From Paenibacillus rhizovicinus (GTDB taxonomy: Bacteria > Bacillota > Bacilli > Paenibacillales > Paenibacillaceae), in the NCBI RefSeq assembly GCF_010365285.1, contig NZ_CP048286.1, positions 4,383,501 to 4,447,500 of the forward strand: 64,000 nt of DNA, given 5' to 3'. Shown piece by piece: positions 8,260 to 16,996 of this stretch. The position numbers were made by a program, and so were the translations under genes. The notes beneath the pieces were generated by a model, which searched no databases, had not been told where the DNA came from, and saw only the letters and a list, made by a program, of their open reading frames with translations. Numbering within the stretch: the stretch's first letter is position 1; every line of letters begins with the position of its first letter.

Positions 8260-9156
8260 TTATCCCCCGCCAACCTCAAACTGCTTCCGGTACGCCGAAG
8301 GGCTCATGGCGGCGCCTTTGGCGAATCGGCGCGCGAAGTAGGCCGGGTCCTCGAAGCCGACGGACGCCGCGATATCGGCTACGGGCTTGTCCGTCGTAAG
8401 CAGGAGCAGCTTCGCCTGCTCCAGGCGGTATTCGTTCACGTACTCGTTCGGCGTGCGGCCGAAGACGGCGCGCATGCATCGCGTGATATAGATCGGATGA
8501 TAATTCAATTCGGTGCGCAGCAGTTCATTCGTGACGGTCTGGCGGTAATTTGCCTTGAGGAACGAAGCCGTACGCTCCGCAAGCTGGATGGCCGCGGAAT
8601 CCGTACGGCCTTGCTGCGCTTCTCCGCATAAGCGGAACAGCAGATTGTGGAAGACCGTCTGCTGCTTCCAGCTGCCGGTCAGATCGGACCGGGCGTCCAG
8701 CGCGAGCAGTCCTTCGATATCGGCATATACCTCCTGCGGATCCGGCAGCGTGATGAAGCACGGCAGCCGCAAGTCGTATTGCCGCCCGAAGTCGCCGGGG
8801 CGCAATCGCTCCGTGCTTCGCTGCTGAGAAGAGAACGGCAGCGTAGCATGCTCGTCATGCGTCGTCCATGGCGCATGCGCCTGAAAGTGGACCCAGTAGA
8901 AATGCGTTGCTTCCTCGCACGGCTTCGTCGGATAGTGATGCAGGTCCGGTCGCAGAACGAGCGCTTGACCGGCTCCGATGCGGATGTCTTCCCCGGCTTC
9001 CCCCATGAACAGCGCCCCGCTAGAGACGACGATCAAATCGAACACGCCGATCATTTGCCGTTCCACATGACGGCTGCCGGGCAGGAATACATCCGAACCC
9101 GCGGTCAGGAAATGCGGAAGCGGCGGGATTTGAACGATTAAGTCCTGAGGCGGCAT
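8260..9156 (-). CDS. AraC family transcriptional regulator (cupin N-terminus)
   Basis: A 298-residue regulator. Residues about 20-110 form a cupin-like sugar-sensing domain (G-Q-A-L-V-L-R-P-D-L-H-H-Y-P). Residues about 205-295 form the double helix-turn-helix, with the second helix pair in D-K-P-V-A-D-I-A-A-S-V-G-F and the usual F-x-R-R-F-A ending. The start at 9156 is preferred because AGGAAG lies just upstream; 22 more in-frame residues exist upstream without a better site. It is divergent from the glycosidase at 9454 and probably controls it. Confidence 0.9.
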   Translation of the reverse strand: MPPQDLIVQIPPLPHFLTAGSDVFLPGSRHVERQMIGVFDLIVVSSGALFMGEAGEDIRIGAGQALVLRPDLHHYPTKPCEEATHFYWVHFQAHAPWTTHDEHATLPFSSQQRSTERLRPGDFGRQYDLRLPCFITLPDPQEVYADIEGLLALDARSDLTGSWKQQTVFHNLLFRLCGEAQQGRTDSAAIQLAERTASFLKANYRQTVTNELLRTELNYHPIYITRCMRAVFGRTPNEYVNEYRLEQAKLLLLTTDKPVADIAASVGFEDPAYFARRFAKGAAMSPSAYRKQFEVGGG

Positions 9157-9349
9157 GGTACTCTTCCTTCCTGGGGGCGACGTTTCAAAAACACAACCTA
9201 CCGTAACCCTTAACTCCCCCAATAATAAGCATCATTACGGATCGATGTCAAAGCGTTGATGCAATAAGCGGGCGGTCTGCTGTCGAGCATCCAATTCTCC
9301 CGACATGCCCATCATCGCGGATCCAGTCAAGAAGCCGACCCAATTAGGA

Positions 9350-9425
9350 CGCAGCGATATAGTTTCGAAAATCCAAAAAGTCGTTTCGTTCGTTCCTTGT
9401 ACCGCCGGCTCCGCAGCGATATAGT
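9350..9425 (+). promoter_or_regulatory. 14-bp direct repeat upstream of the glycosidase gene
   Basis: CGCAGCGATATAGT occurs exactly at 9350-9363 and 9412-9425, 62 bp apart (about six helix turns), in the 297-bp divergent region. Direct repeats of this kind are typical AraC binding half-sites. The second copy ends 28 bp before the ATG at 9454. Confidence 0.5.
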
Positions 9426-9453
9426 GGGAGACAAGAAACGGAGGCGCACGACG

Positions 9454-10407
9454 ATGAGCGAACAACTATGGAACTTGTTTGGCGGCAATTACCGGCAGAA
9501 CTGTCTCTCTTGGCATCATTCCGCGCATAATCCCGTCATCCCGGCCAGCGGGAATACGTGGCGGAGCGTCTGGGTCGCGAACCCCGACGTGCTGACGTTT
9601 AACGGCAAGCAGCTGCTCTATTATCGCGGCAACGGGATACAGCCGAATACGGACGGCAAACGGCATGACCGGCTGGGCGTTGCGGAAATCGCGGGCCTGA
9701 CGCGAGACACGATCGCGCTGCGCGATCTGAACGATGGCGAGCCGATCGTCGATGTCGGCGGACCGGACGAATTCGACGGCAAGGATGTGCTGGATCCCTC
9801 AGTAATTGCGTTCGAGGGCCGAGTATTCGTCTACTATTCCGCGATCGGCGCGGGCCCGGATTGCGTCGGCCTTGCCGTCAGCGAAGACGGCGTTCATTTC
9901 AACAAGGTCGGGAATATCATGGAAGGCCGGGCTCCTGCCGTCATCGTGAAGGACGGCCACGTCTACATGATTTATCAGCTCCTGCAAAATAACGGGTACC
10001 GGCTCTATCTGGCCCGCTCGCGGGACGGCATTCATTTCGAGCAGGTATCGGATCAACCGATATTCGAAGGAACGCCGGGCAATTGGGACGCCTTGTCCAT
10101 CGTAACGGCGCGGCTCATGAAGGACGGCGACAGCTATTACATGATGTACGGCGGCAGCTCGTACTTGGCGGACGAGCCGGACTTCTTCGGGCTGGCCCGC
10201 TCGACGGACCTGCTCCATTGGGAGGCGCATCCGGGCAATCCGATCTTCGGCTGCGGCGCGATGGGGCAGGAGGATGGAGGGGCGATCTGGTTCCCGGCGC
10301 TGCTCGAGACGGAGGATGCCTTCGTCATTCTGTACGAAGGAAGCCGGGGCAAGTACAGTTGGGACATCTCGTCGCAAATCTGCATGGCGTCGATTCCGAA
10401 AGCTTGA
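9454..10407 (+). CDS. five-bladed beta-propeller glycosidase (GH43/GH130-like)
   Basis: A 317-residue cytoplasmic protein with repeating blades carrying Y-Y-R-G/Y-Y-S-A and 'D-G-x-H-F' turns, as in GH43/GH32/GH130 enzymes. D-P-S-V near residue 115 and the repeated R-S-x-D-G-I-H-F motif support this fold. Family number and substrate cannot be fixed by eye. The ATG at 9454 follows GGAGG; the longer upstream frame lacks a site. Divergent from, and probably activated by, the AraC regulator. Confidence 0.8.
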   Translation: MSEQLWNLFGGNYRQNCLSWHHSAHNPVIPASGNTWRSVWVANPDVLTFNGKQLLYYRGNGIQPNTDGKRHDRLGVAEIAGLTRDTIALRDLNDGEPIVDVGGPDEFDGKDVLDPSVIAFEGRVFVYYSAIGAGPDCVGLAVSEDGVHFNKVGNIMEGRAPAVIVKDGHVYMIYQLLQNNGYRLYLARSRDGIHFEQVSDQPIFEGTPGNWDALSIVTARLMKDGDSYYMMYGGSSYLADEPDFFGLARSTDLLHWEAHPGNPIFGCGAMGQEDGGAIWFPALLETEDAFVILYEGSRGKYSWDISSQICMASIPKA

Positions 10408-10434
10408 TGCAAGCGAAGCGATATTGAAAAAGCG

Positions 10435-10479
10435 AAAAAGCGATTCTCAGCCCGGAAACGGGTGAGAATCGCTTTTTTT
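10435..10479. terminator. strong bidirectional rho-independent terminator
   Basis: AAAAAGCGATTCTCA (10435-10449) pairs with TGAGAATCGCTTTTT (from 10463), with an inner CCCG/CGGG extension and a 7-T run. It ends the glycosidase transcript and can also serve the opposite strand. Confidence 0.88.
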
Positions 10480-10480
10480 G

Positions 10481-10499
10481 GCCTTGCGCAGCGCAAGGC
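10481..10499. repeat. 19-bp palindrome next to the terminator
   Basis: GCCTTGCGC-A-GCGCAAGGC is a perfect inverted repeat immediately after the terminator's T run. From 10500 to 10640 the sequence also repeats GTGCAG/CTGCAC several times; no gene is seen there. Confidence 0.5.
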
Positions 10500-10640
10500 G
10501 AAGCAGTGCAGTCCTCCTCCGCGGTGAAGTGCAGCACGTGGCGATACGGTGCAGCGCGACACGATGCGGTACTGCACTACACTTGCGGCGCGGCACGGCA
10601 AGAGCCTAATGCGGCGCAGACCGCTGCGAAGAAGCTTGAC

Positions 10641-11510
10641 TTACGCTTTCTTGCGGCCCCCTGCGAAGACGCCGGCGATTTTGCCAAGCATGCCGGACGG
10701 AGACGGTTCGGGATCCTTGATTCCCCAAGTTAAGCCGAGCAGAATCGGCGGAATAAACATGGGATCGATCCAGCTGTACGTGCCGTCCCCGAGCAGGTCG
10801 CCGATCAGCAGTCCTTTCTCCGGATCATGACGCATCGCCCACTTGCCGCTGTAGACCGTCATGCCCTTCTTCTTCATATAAGGCGATGCCGCTCCGAAAT
10901 CGAAGTTTTTCGTCCGCGCGCGGTCCGACGCTTCGACCATCGCTTCGAAATCGGCCTCCTTCTGCTGCCAGCTGCAGGCCGAATCCCACATTTCGAGCAG
11001 CTGATAGCCGGCGAGGTCGGATTCCGAAATGGCGGCTTGCAGCGTATCGCCGACGAACGGGTAATTCACGAGCCTGTCCCCTTCGTGGAGCCGGATCCTT
11101 AGAATTCCGTGCGGCGCAGCGAGACGTTCGTGAAAGGCATATTGCTTGTAGCCGGTCAGCGTATCGCCGATTCGTTCCTCCAGGCAGTTGGGCACGTCGA
11201 GGCAATCCGGGATATTAAGGACATGAACGAAGTAGAGCGTTTCGCCCTTATGCTCGACCGGCAGAAACTCGGCTTCGCCATGGCGCAGATGACGTTGAAA
11301 CAGTTTCGCGGCTTTCTCGGTTACGAGCAGGGCACCGTTGTGACGCATGAGAAAATCAGTCGGCTTCTTGCTCGAGGCGCATTTCAGCCTTGGCGGTATC
11401 CAAGAGGCGAGCATCGGCTGCCCGTCGAACGCGAGACGCTCGAAGTCTTCCATATCCTCGAATTCCCACCGGGCATGGGCGGGATGGTAATCCAACAGCC
11501 AAAATTTCAT
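10641..11510 (-). CDS. Imm11 family (DUF1629-like) protein
   Basis: A 289-residue soluble protein. The middle segment with A-L-L-V-T-E-K-A-A-K-L-F followed about 20 residues later by V-L-N-I-P-D-C-L-D matches the pattern of Imm11/DUF1629 immunity proteins associated with polymorphic toxins. Assignment is by pattern memory and moderate. ATG at 11510 with AAGGAG upstream is chosen over a GTG at 11540. No toxin gene is adjacent. The lysine-rich extreme C-terminus (G-G-R-K-K-A) is unremarkable. Confidence 0.65.
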   Translation of the reverse strand: MKFWLLDYHPAHARWEFEDMEDFERLAFDGQPMLASWIPPRLKCASSKKPTDFLMRHNGALLVTEKAAKLFQRHLRHGEAEFLPVEHKGETLYFVHVLNIPDCLDVPNCLEERIGDTLTGYKQYAFHERLAAPHGILRIRLHEGDRLVNYPFVGDTLQAAISESDLAGYQLLEMWDSACSWQQKEADFEAMVEASDRARTKNFDFGAASPYMKKKGMTVYSGKWAMRHDPEKGLLIGDLLGDGTYSWIDPMFIPPILLGLTWGIKDPEPSPSGMLGKIAGVFAGGRKKA

Positions 11511-11627
11511 TGCGGTTCGTGTCTCCTTCTTGCGCTCCACGAGTTATTTTGGGAGGTTTATTATTAATCTACCAGAAACTAGAAGGGGTGTCCTGGGAGA
11601 ATTACCGCGTCTCTCCGATTCCTCCTT

Positions 11628-12554
11628 CTATCCCCGTCCCGCGGCATCGCTCCGCAAGCGGTCACGGAACTGCTTCGGCGAGCAGTCGTTAAGGCGGTTA
11701 AAGAGCTGGTAGAAATGGCCGAGGTTGGACATGCCGACGGCGACGGCGGCGTCCGCGATGCTGATATCGCTCGTCAAGAGCAATTGCTCCGCGCGTTTAA
11801 TGCGCTTAAACACGACGAACTCGGTGAAGGTCATGCCGAGCGCCTTCTTGAACGTTTTCATAAAATGGGTAGGGCTCATGTTCAGCAGTTCGCTGACCGC
11901 CTCGACGCTCAGTTTCTCGTCCACATGCTCCTCGATATAATTGATCGCCGGACGGAGCCGCTCGTAGAGCAGATGATCATGATAGTGGAGCATCTTGCGG
12001 CTGTCGCTGCGCAGGAGCAGCAGCAGCATCGACTTGATGCGGGAGGAGACGGCCAGCTCGTAGCCGATCTGCCGGTCGTTCATCTCCTTGTATATATCGC
12101 GGATCAGCGCGGCAATGCCGGCACGGGCTTCGCGATTCTCGCCGAATATGTAATTGAGCGCGCTCAGCGGCCGGATCGTTTCCGCAAAATGCATCATATT
12201 GTTCATGGTGCTTTGATCCCAATATTTGCGCAAATTGAGCTGGAGGACGAGGTAGCTGAGCGGGCTGTCCTTCGTCTGTATCGTCATATGGGGCTCGGCC
12301 GACCCGAACAAGGCGACGTCGCCTTTGCGAAGAATCAACTGTTCATCGCCGTAATAGGCGAACATCTCGCCGCGGTGTATGAGCAGAAATTCGATTTCAT
12401 CGTGATAATTCCACGGCGCCAAGGCCGTTTTCCGCTCGTCCTGCTCCGCCCGCAGCGATTTATTCTGCGCCCGGTCCGAGTCGATCTGCCAGATTTTGAT
12501 AGCGAGAAAGGGATTCTGGTAGGCGACATGTTCATGTTGGATTTCGACAGTCAT
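11628..12554 (-). CDS. AraC family transcriptional regulator
   Basis: A 308-residue regulator with an N-terminal cupin (about residues 40-110, G-D-V-A-L-F-G-S-A-E-P-H) and a C-terminal double helix-turn-helix (about 205-300; D-I-S-I-A-D-A-A-V-A-V-G-M). AAGGAG precedes the ATG by 6 bases. It is divergent from the ThuA/oxidoreductase pair, which it probably controls in response to a sugar. Confidence 0.92.
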   Translation of the reverse strand: MTVEIQHEHVAYQNPFLAIKIWQIDSDRAQNKSLRAEQDERKTALAPWNYHDEIEFLLIHRGEMFAYYGDEQLILRKGDVALFGSAEPHMTIQTKDSPLSYLVLQLNLRKYWDQSTMNNMMHFAETIRPLSALNYIFGENREARAGIAALIRDIYKEMNDRQIGYELAVSSRIKSMLLLLLRSDSRKMLHYHDHLLYERLRPAINYIEEHVDEKLSVEAVSELLNMSPTHFMKTFKKALGMTFTEFVVFKRIKRAEQLLLTSDISIADAAVAVGMSNLGHFYQLFNRLNDCSPKQFRDRLRSDAAGRG

Positions 12555-12738
12555 CGCAGTGCTCCTTCAACGAATGGCAAGGTATGATTTCGTAAGGCCA
12601 TTGTAGCACGAATCGACGGTTGCTAAGGCAGGATGACAGGATACCGTAAAAAAAACGCCCGATCTGCAATCGATCCCGAACGCCGGCTTCCTTATAATAA
12701 AATCAAAATGTATGCCCTTACAGGAGGAATAGAAACAG

Positions 12739-13476
12739 ATGACACAGCAGAAGATCAACGTTACGATTTGGAATGAATACCGCCACGAGAAGAAGAACCC
12801 GGTCGTAGGCGAAATTTACCCGCAAGGCATGCATGCCGCTATCGCCGAAGGCTTGAGCGTGCAAGGCGAAATCAAATTCGCGACGCTGGACGACGCGGAA
12901 CACGGTCTATCCGAAGAGGTATTGAACAATACCGACGTACTGATCTGGTGGGGGCATCTTGCGCACGGCGAGGTACAAGACGAGATCGTCGAGCGCGTCT
13001 ACAACCGCGTGCTGCACGGCATGGGCTTGATCGTCCTGCACTCCGGCCACTTCTCGAAAATCTTCCGCAAGCTGATGGGGACGTCCTGCGACCTGAAATG
13101 GCGCGAAGCGGACGAGAAGGAACGCATCTGGGTCGTGAATCCGGCGCATCCGATCGCTGCAGGAATCGGCGAATATATCGAACTGCCGGCAGAAGAAATG
13201 TACGGCGAGCACTTCGACATCCCGCAGCCGGACGATCTGGTCATGGTGAGCTGGTTCGAAGGCGGCGAAGTATTCCGCAGCGGCTGCTGCTATAACCGCG
13301 GCGCGGGCAAAGTGTTCTACTTCCGTCCGGGCCATGAGACATACCCGACGTATTATAATCCGCAAGTGCGCAAAGTCATCGACAATGCCGTGAAATGGGC
13401 TGCGCCGGTCGGCAGCGAATATCCGAAGTACGGCCATGCGAAGACGCCGCTGGAACCGATTAAAGGAGCGAAATAG
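12739..13476 (+). CDS. ThuA-domain protein (trehalose-utilisation type)
   Basis: A 245-residue protein with the class I glutamine-amidotransferase-like fold of ThuA. Family marks are W-N-E-Y-R-H near residue 10, D-V-L-I-W-W-G-H near 70, L-H-S-G-H-F near 100 and Y-F-R-P-G-H-E near 200. ThuA proteins act with Gfo/Idh/MocA oxidoreductases on 3-keto-disaccharides in rhizobia. The next gene, 3 bp downstream, is exactly such an oxidoreductase. Ribosome binding site AGGAGG. Confidence 0.88.
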   Translation: MTQQKINVTIWNEYRHEKKNPVVGEIYPQGMHAAIAEGLSVQGEIKFATLDDAEHGLSEEVLNNTDVLIWWGHLAHGEVQDEIVERVYNRVLHGMGLIVLHSGHFSKIFRKLMGTSCDLKWREADEKERIWVVNPAHPIAAGIGEYIELPAEEMYGEHFDIPQPDDLVMVSWFEGGEVFRSGCCYNRGAGKVFYFRPGHETYPTYYNPQVRKVIDNAVKWAAPVGSEYPKYGHAKTPLEPIKGAK

Positions 13477-13479
13477 TCG

Positions 13480-14514
13480 ATGTTAAAAGTTGGCGCGGTC
13501 GGAACCGGCGGGATTTTCCGCATGGCCCATCTGCCGGGATGGTTGTCTTCAAAGGAAGTAGAACTCGTCGCCTTCTGCGATCCGGTACGCGCGGCGGCCG
13601 AAGCGATCGCGAAGGATTTCCCGGATGCTCGCGTATATGACAGCTACCAGGAGCTGCTGGACGATCCGTCGATCGATATCGTCGATATCTCCACGCCGAA
13701 CCTGTTCCATTCGGAGATCGCGATCGCCGCGCTTCGCAAAGGCAAGCACGTCTTCTGCGAGAAGCCGGAGGCCGTCAATGCGCTGGAGGTGCAGAAGATG
13801 GCGGACGCCGCGCGGGAATCGGGCAAGCTCCTCATGACGATGCGCAACAACCGGTTCAGCGAGGAAGCGAAGTATCTGAAGCGCAGCAGCGATGCGGGCA
13901 AGTTCGGCGACCTGTACGCGGGACGCTGCGGCTGGATTCGCCGTCGCGGCATTCCGGGGAGAGGCGGCTGGTTCACGACCAAGGAGCTGAGCGGCGGCGG
14001 GCCCTTGATCGACCTTGGCGTCCATATGCTCGACCTCGCCATGTGGTTCGGGGGCAATCCGAAGCCGATCACCGTCAGCGGATCGACGTACAATAAGTTC
14101 GCCAACCGTCCGGATGCGAGCGGAGTGGTTCCGGCAGGCACGTTCGACGTGGAAGATATGGCGATCGGCTTCGTCCGGTTCGATAACGGCGCTTCGCTGC
14201 AATTCGAATTCAGCTGGGCATCCAATGTCGAGGCCGAGCAGAAGTTCGTGGAGTGGCGGGGAACCGAAGGCGGCTTCGCGCTGGTGAACGATAAGATGAA
14301 GATGTTCTCGGAAGAAGGCGGCGTGCAGCTCGATCAGCAGCCGGTCTTCAACGGCAAGCAGACCGCGCAGCATACGGCGAATATTCTGCACTTCATCGAA
14401 TGCGTGCTGGGACGCGAGGAAGCGATTTACGTGCCGTCTCAGGGCGTCGACATGATCAAGATTTTGACGGCGATCTATGAATCCGCGGCAACGGGCCGGG
14501 AAATCCGGCTGTAG
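13480..14514 (+). CDS. Gfo/Idh/MocA family oxidoreductase
   Basis: A 344-residue NAD(P)-dependent sugar dehydrogenase. The N-terminal Rossmann fold shows G-A-V-G-T-G-G (residues 5-11) and the family lysine in E-K-P (94-96). The C-terminal domain holds G-G-G-P-L-I-D-L-G-V-H-M-L-D, with the catalytic-region histidine. Coupled to ThuA in a two-gene unit, it probably oxidises or reduces a disaccharide or its keto derivative; the substrate is not known. Confidence 0.93.
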   Translation: MLKVGAVGTGGIFRMAHLPGWLSSKEVELVAFCDPVRAAAEAIAKDFPDARVYDSYQELLDDPSIDIVDISTPNLFHSEIAIAALRKGKHVFCEKPEAVNALEVQKMADAARESGKLLMTMRNNRFSEEAKYLKRSSDAGKFGDLYAGRCGWIRRRGIPGRGGWFTTKELSGGGPLIDLGVHMLDLAMWFGGNPKPITVSGSTYNKFANRPDASGVVPAGTFDVEDMAIGFVRFDNGASLQFEFSWASNVEAEQKFVEWRGTEGGFALVNDKMKMFSEEGGVQLDQQPVFNGKQTAQHTANILHFIECVLGREEAIYVPSQGVDMIKILTAIYESAATGREIRL

Positions 14515-14533
14515 CAGGCTGCGCCAACGAATG

Positions 14534-14585
14534 AAAGCCGAATGGACATCGGGTACGATACCTGATGATCCGTTCGGCTTTTTTT
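14534..14585 (+). terminator. rho-independent terminator
   Basis: AAAGCCGAA (14534-14542) pairs with TTCGGCTTT around 14573-14581, followed by a T7 run, 20 bp after the oxidoreductase stop. Confidence 0.8.
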
Positions 14586-14693
14586 GCATTCGGGATCGCG
14601 ATACCTTCTTCTAGTCAATTCAAGCGCGCTTCGTTACAATTAATCCCATGGAAGTCAATCGCACGCATAAGGATCGATAAGGAGGCTGCGCAA

Positions 14694-16025
14694 ATGAATA
14701 ACCGCATCGTCGTCATGGTCAGCATCGTCCTGGCCATGCTCGTGGCGTCGATGGATTCGACGATCATCAATACGACGATTCCCGTCATCGTGAAGGATCT
14801 TGGCGGCGTGAAGCTGTATGCGTGGGTGTTTACGGCCTACATGATCGCGTCCACCGTGCTGTCGCCGCTGGCGGGAAGGCTGTCCGACATGTTCGGGCGC
14901 AAACGGATTTTCGCGATGGGCATTCTCTTGTTCCTGGGCGGATCGCTGCTATGCGGTTTCTCGCAGACGATGGCGCAGCTCGTCATCTTCCGCGCGGTGC
15001 AAGGCATCGGCGCCGGCTTCATGCTGCCGTTCCCGGCCATTCTCGCCGGCGACCTGTTCCCGGTCGAGCAGCGCGGCAAGATTCAAGCCTTCTTCACGGC
15101 GATGTGGGGCTTGTCGGCCGTGCTGGCGCCGCTGCTGGGATCGTTCTTCGTGGAATATTTGAGCTGGCATTGGATTTTTTACGTCAATTTGCCGATCTGC
15201 TTGGTTTCGTTCCTCGCGCTGCTCCCGTACAAGGAAGTGTATCAGCCGAAGCGGGCATCCATTGACGTCATGGGGGCGCTGCTCTTCTCGGGCGGCGTCT
15301 CGCTGCTGCTGGCAACGACAATCGTCGAAAAGGGCATAGTCGCATACGCGGCCGGGGGCGTCGTGCTCATCGCGGGCTTCTTCGTCTATGAGCGCAGACA
15401 TGCGTCGCCGATCGTGCCGCTGTCGCTGCTGCGCAACAAGCCGGTTTCCTGGATGCTGGCAGGTTCGCTCATCTCGTACATGGCGCTCTTCGGCGCCGCG
15501 AGCTTCGTGCCCTTGTTCGTCCAAAATCAAGGCCATTCGCTGCTGATCAGCGGCGTCGCGCTGTTATTCGTCGCTTTCGGCTGGATGGCGGTGTCCGTGC
15601 CGGCGGGCAAATGGGTGCTGCGTTACGGCTACAAACGGCTGCTGATCGCGGGCAACCTCATTCTCATCGTCTCGGCGCTGCTGCTGCTGGCATTCCGCGA
15701 AAGCACGCCGCTCGCTTACGTGTTCCTGGCGATGACGGTTTACGGACTCGCATACGGCCTGCTCTCGACCGTATCCATTATCGGCTCGCAGCAGCTGGTG
15801 GAACCGCATCAGAAAGGCATCTCGACCTCGCTGCAAATGTTCGCGCGCAACATCGGCACGGCGGTCGGCGTTACGGTCATGGGCGCCTTCGTGACGAAGA
15901 CGGATCACTTCTACGACGGCATGCATAAGCTTTTCCTGTTCGGGCTGATCTTGAGCGTAATCGCGTTCATTCCGCCGTTCGCGCAGCGCGGGCATGAGGC
16001 AGAGCTGGCCAAGAAGCCGGCTTAA
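14694..16025 (+). CDS. MFS transporter, DHA2 (EmrB/QacA) drug:H+ antiporter type
   Basis: A 443-residue polytopic membrane protein. Motif D1 of drug antiporters is seen as D-S-T-I-I-N-T-T-I-P near residue 20, motif A as G-R-L-S-D-M-F-G-R-K-R near 65, and the loop R-A-V-Q-G-I-G-A-G near 105. These mark the QacA/EmrB group. The length is somewhat short for 14-segment members. AAGGAGG precedes the ATG at 14694; the longer upstream frame runs through the terminator and is rejected. No regulator is adjacent, so the substrate is open. Confidence 0.9.
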   Translation: MNNRIVVMVSIVLAMLVASMDSTIINTTIPVIVKDLGGVKLYAWVFTAYMIASTVLSPLAGRLSDMFGRKRIFAMGILLFLGGSLLCGFSQTMAQLVIFRAVQGIGAGFMLPFPAILAGDLFPVEQRGKIQAFFTAMWGLSAVLAPLLGSFFVEYLSWHWIFYVNLPICLVSFLALLPYKEVYQPKRASIDVMGALLFSGGVSLLLATTIVEKGIVAYAAGGVVLIAGFFVYERRHASPIVPLSLLRNKPVSWMLAGSLISYMALFGAASFVPLFVQNQGHSLLISGVALLFVAFGWMAVSVPAGKWVLRYGYKRLLIAGNLILIVSALLLLAFRESTPLAYVFLAMTVYGLAYGLLSTVSIIGSQQLVEPHQKGISTSLQMFARNIGTAVGVTVMGAFVTKTDHFYDGMHKLFLFGLILSVIAFIPPFAQRGHEAELAKKPA

Positions 16026-16113
16026 GGCGTCGGGGCTGGGGCGGCGGGTTGCCGTCCCGGCAAGTCCGAAGGGGCACGCGCCTCAGCAACTCCGCAGCCT
16101 CGGCCCCTCGCAG

Positions 16114-16275
16114 CCCCGAACCCCGTAACCCCGTAACCCCGTAACCCCGTAACCCCGTAACCCCGTAACCCCGTAACCCCGTAACCCCGTAACCCCGAAC
16201 CCCGAACCCCGAACCCCGAACCCCGAACCCCGAACCCCGAACCCCGAACCCCGAACCCCGAACCCCGAACCCCGG
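16114..16275. repeat. short tandem repeat: CCCCGTAA x9 then CCCCGAA x11
   Basis: One CCCCGAA (16114-16120) is followed by nine exact copies of CCCCGTAA (16121-16192), then eleven exact copies of CCCCGAA (16193-16269) and a partial unit. The minus strand therefore has over twenty GGGG runs separated by 3-4 bases, an ideal G-quadruplex layout. Open minus-strand frames through it encode G-V-R-G-S-G-F-type repeats by chance of unit length. Confidence 0.97.
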
Positions 16276-16446
16276 CACGCACCTTCGGACCCTGCACTCT
16301 CGCGCCTCCGCAACTCGAAATCTCCAAACCTCCTGAGCTCCAAGCCTCTAACCTACCAAGTCCCCGACCCGCCAACTCTCCAGCCCCCCCATCAACCGTC
16401 TATCCCCAAGTCTCAAATACCGCTCCTCCGCCCCCATGCTTGCGGC

Positions 16447-16588
16447 TAACGAACTCTATAATGCTTATAATCGAGAAATCAGCACTTTCACGCTTCTAAA
16501 GAATCCTATGAGCGTTATTACGCAGAAAATAAGCCAAATAGCCGGTATGTGGAGCATTTATTCGAAATAACGCGTCTGGAGTTCGTTA
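16447..16588. mobile_element. MITE-like or REP-like element with 10-bp terminal inverted repeats
   Basis: TAACGAACTC (16447-16456) and GAGTTCGTTA (16579-16588) are exact inverted repeats flanking an AT-rich 122-bp interior with several TTATAA/TTATTA-type motifs and no ORF. Composition differs from the GC-rich surroundings. Mobility is inference; no transposase or clear target duplication is seen. Confidence 0.4.
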
Positions 16589-16984
16589 CGATTTCAAATC
16601 ACTGTTTTTGGCCCGAATAAGGTTGCTAGGATTCGTTACGCCGGCTCACGCTTCTGTTTGCACGTCATATTCGTATTCCCCGTCAAGAATCCGGTCGAGG
16701 ACAGGACCCGGCGACTTGGAAGCAATTGCATATCGCATCAGGGTGCAGCATGAGCTAAGTCATGCTTGCCGCTATCATAGCTGCCGGCTTTTTTGGCCGG
16801 AATCCACATCAGCATGGCCGAGGCGCCGTAGGCTGCGTTTCGACGTATGCCACATAGCCGTACTGGGGGAGAAGGACCCATTAGCCGCCTCCAAAGGAAA
16901 TCGCCCGATTTTTCATCGTTTCGCTACGTTATTCCGATATCATTTAGGGTAAACTAGTAAAATCGCAATCTAAATCTAGTAAAC

Positions 16985-16996
16985 GAAACGCGTTTC
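16985..16996 (+). promoter_or_regulatory. 12-bp palindrome at the peptidase gene's translation start region
   Basis: GAAACGCGTTTC is a perfect palindrome with a central CG, resembling LacI/CcpA-class operators. It directly precedes the AAAGGAAGTG ribosome binding site of the gene at 17016. Confidence 0.4.

Noticed and set aside
16114..16275. CRISPR-like array
   Set aside because: Units are 7-8 bp with no spacers; this is a short tandem repeat, and no cas genes are near.
16022..16375. Minus-strand ORFs of Gly-Val/Gly-Phe repeats
   Set aside because: They follow only from the repeat unit length and GC content; no ribosome binding site and the repeats are non-coding in context.
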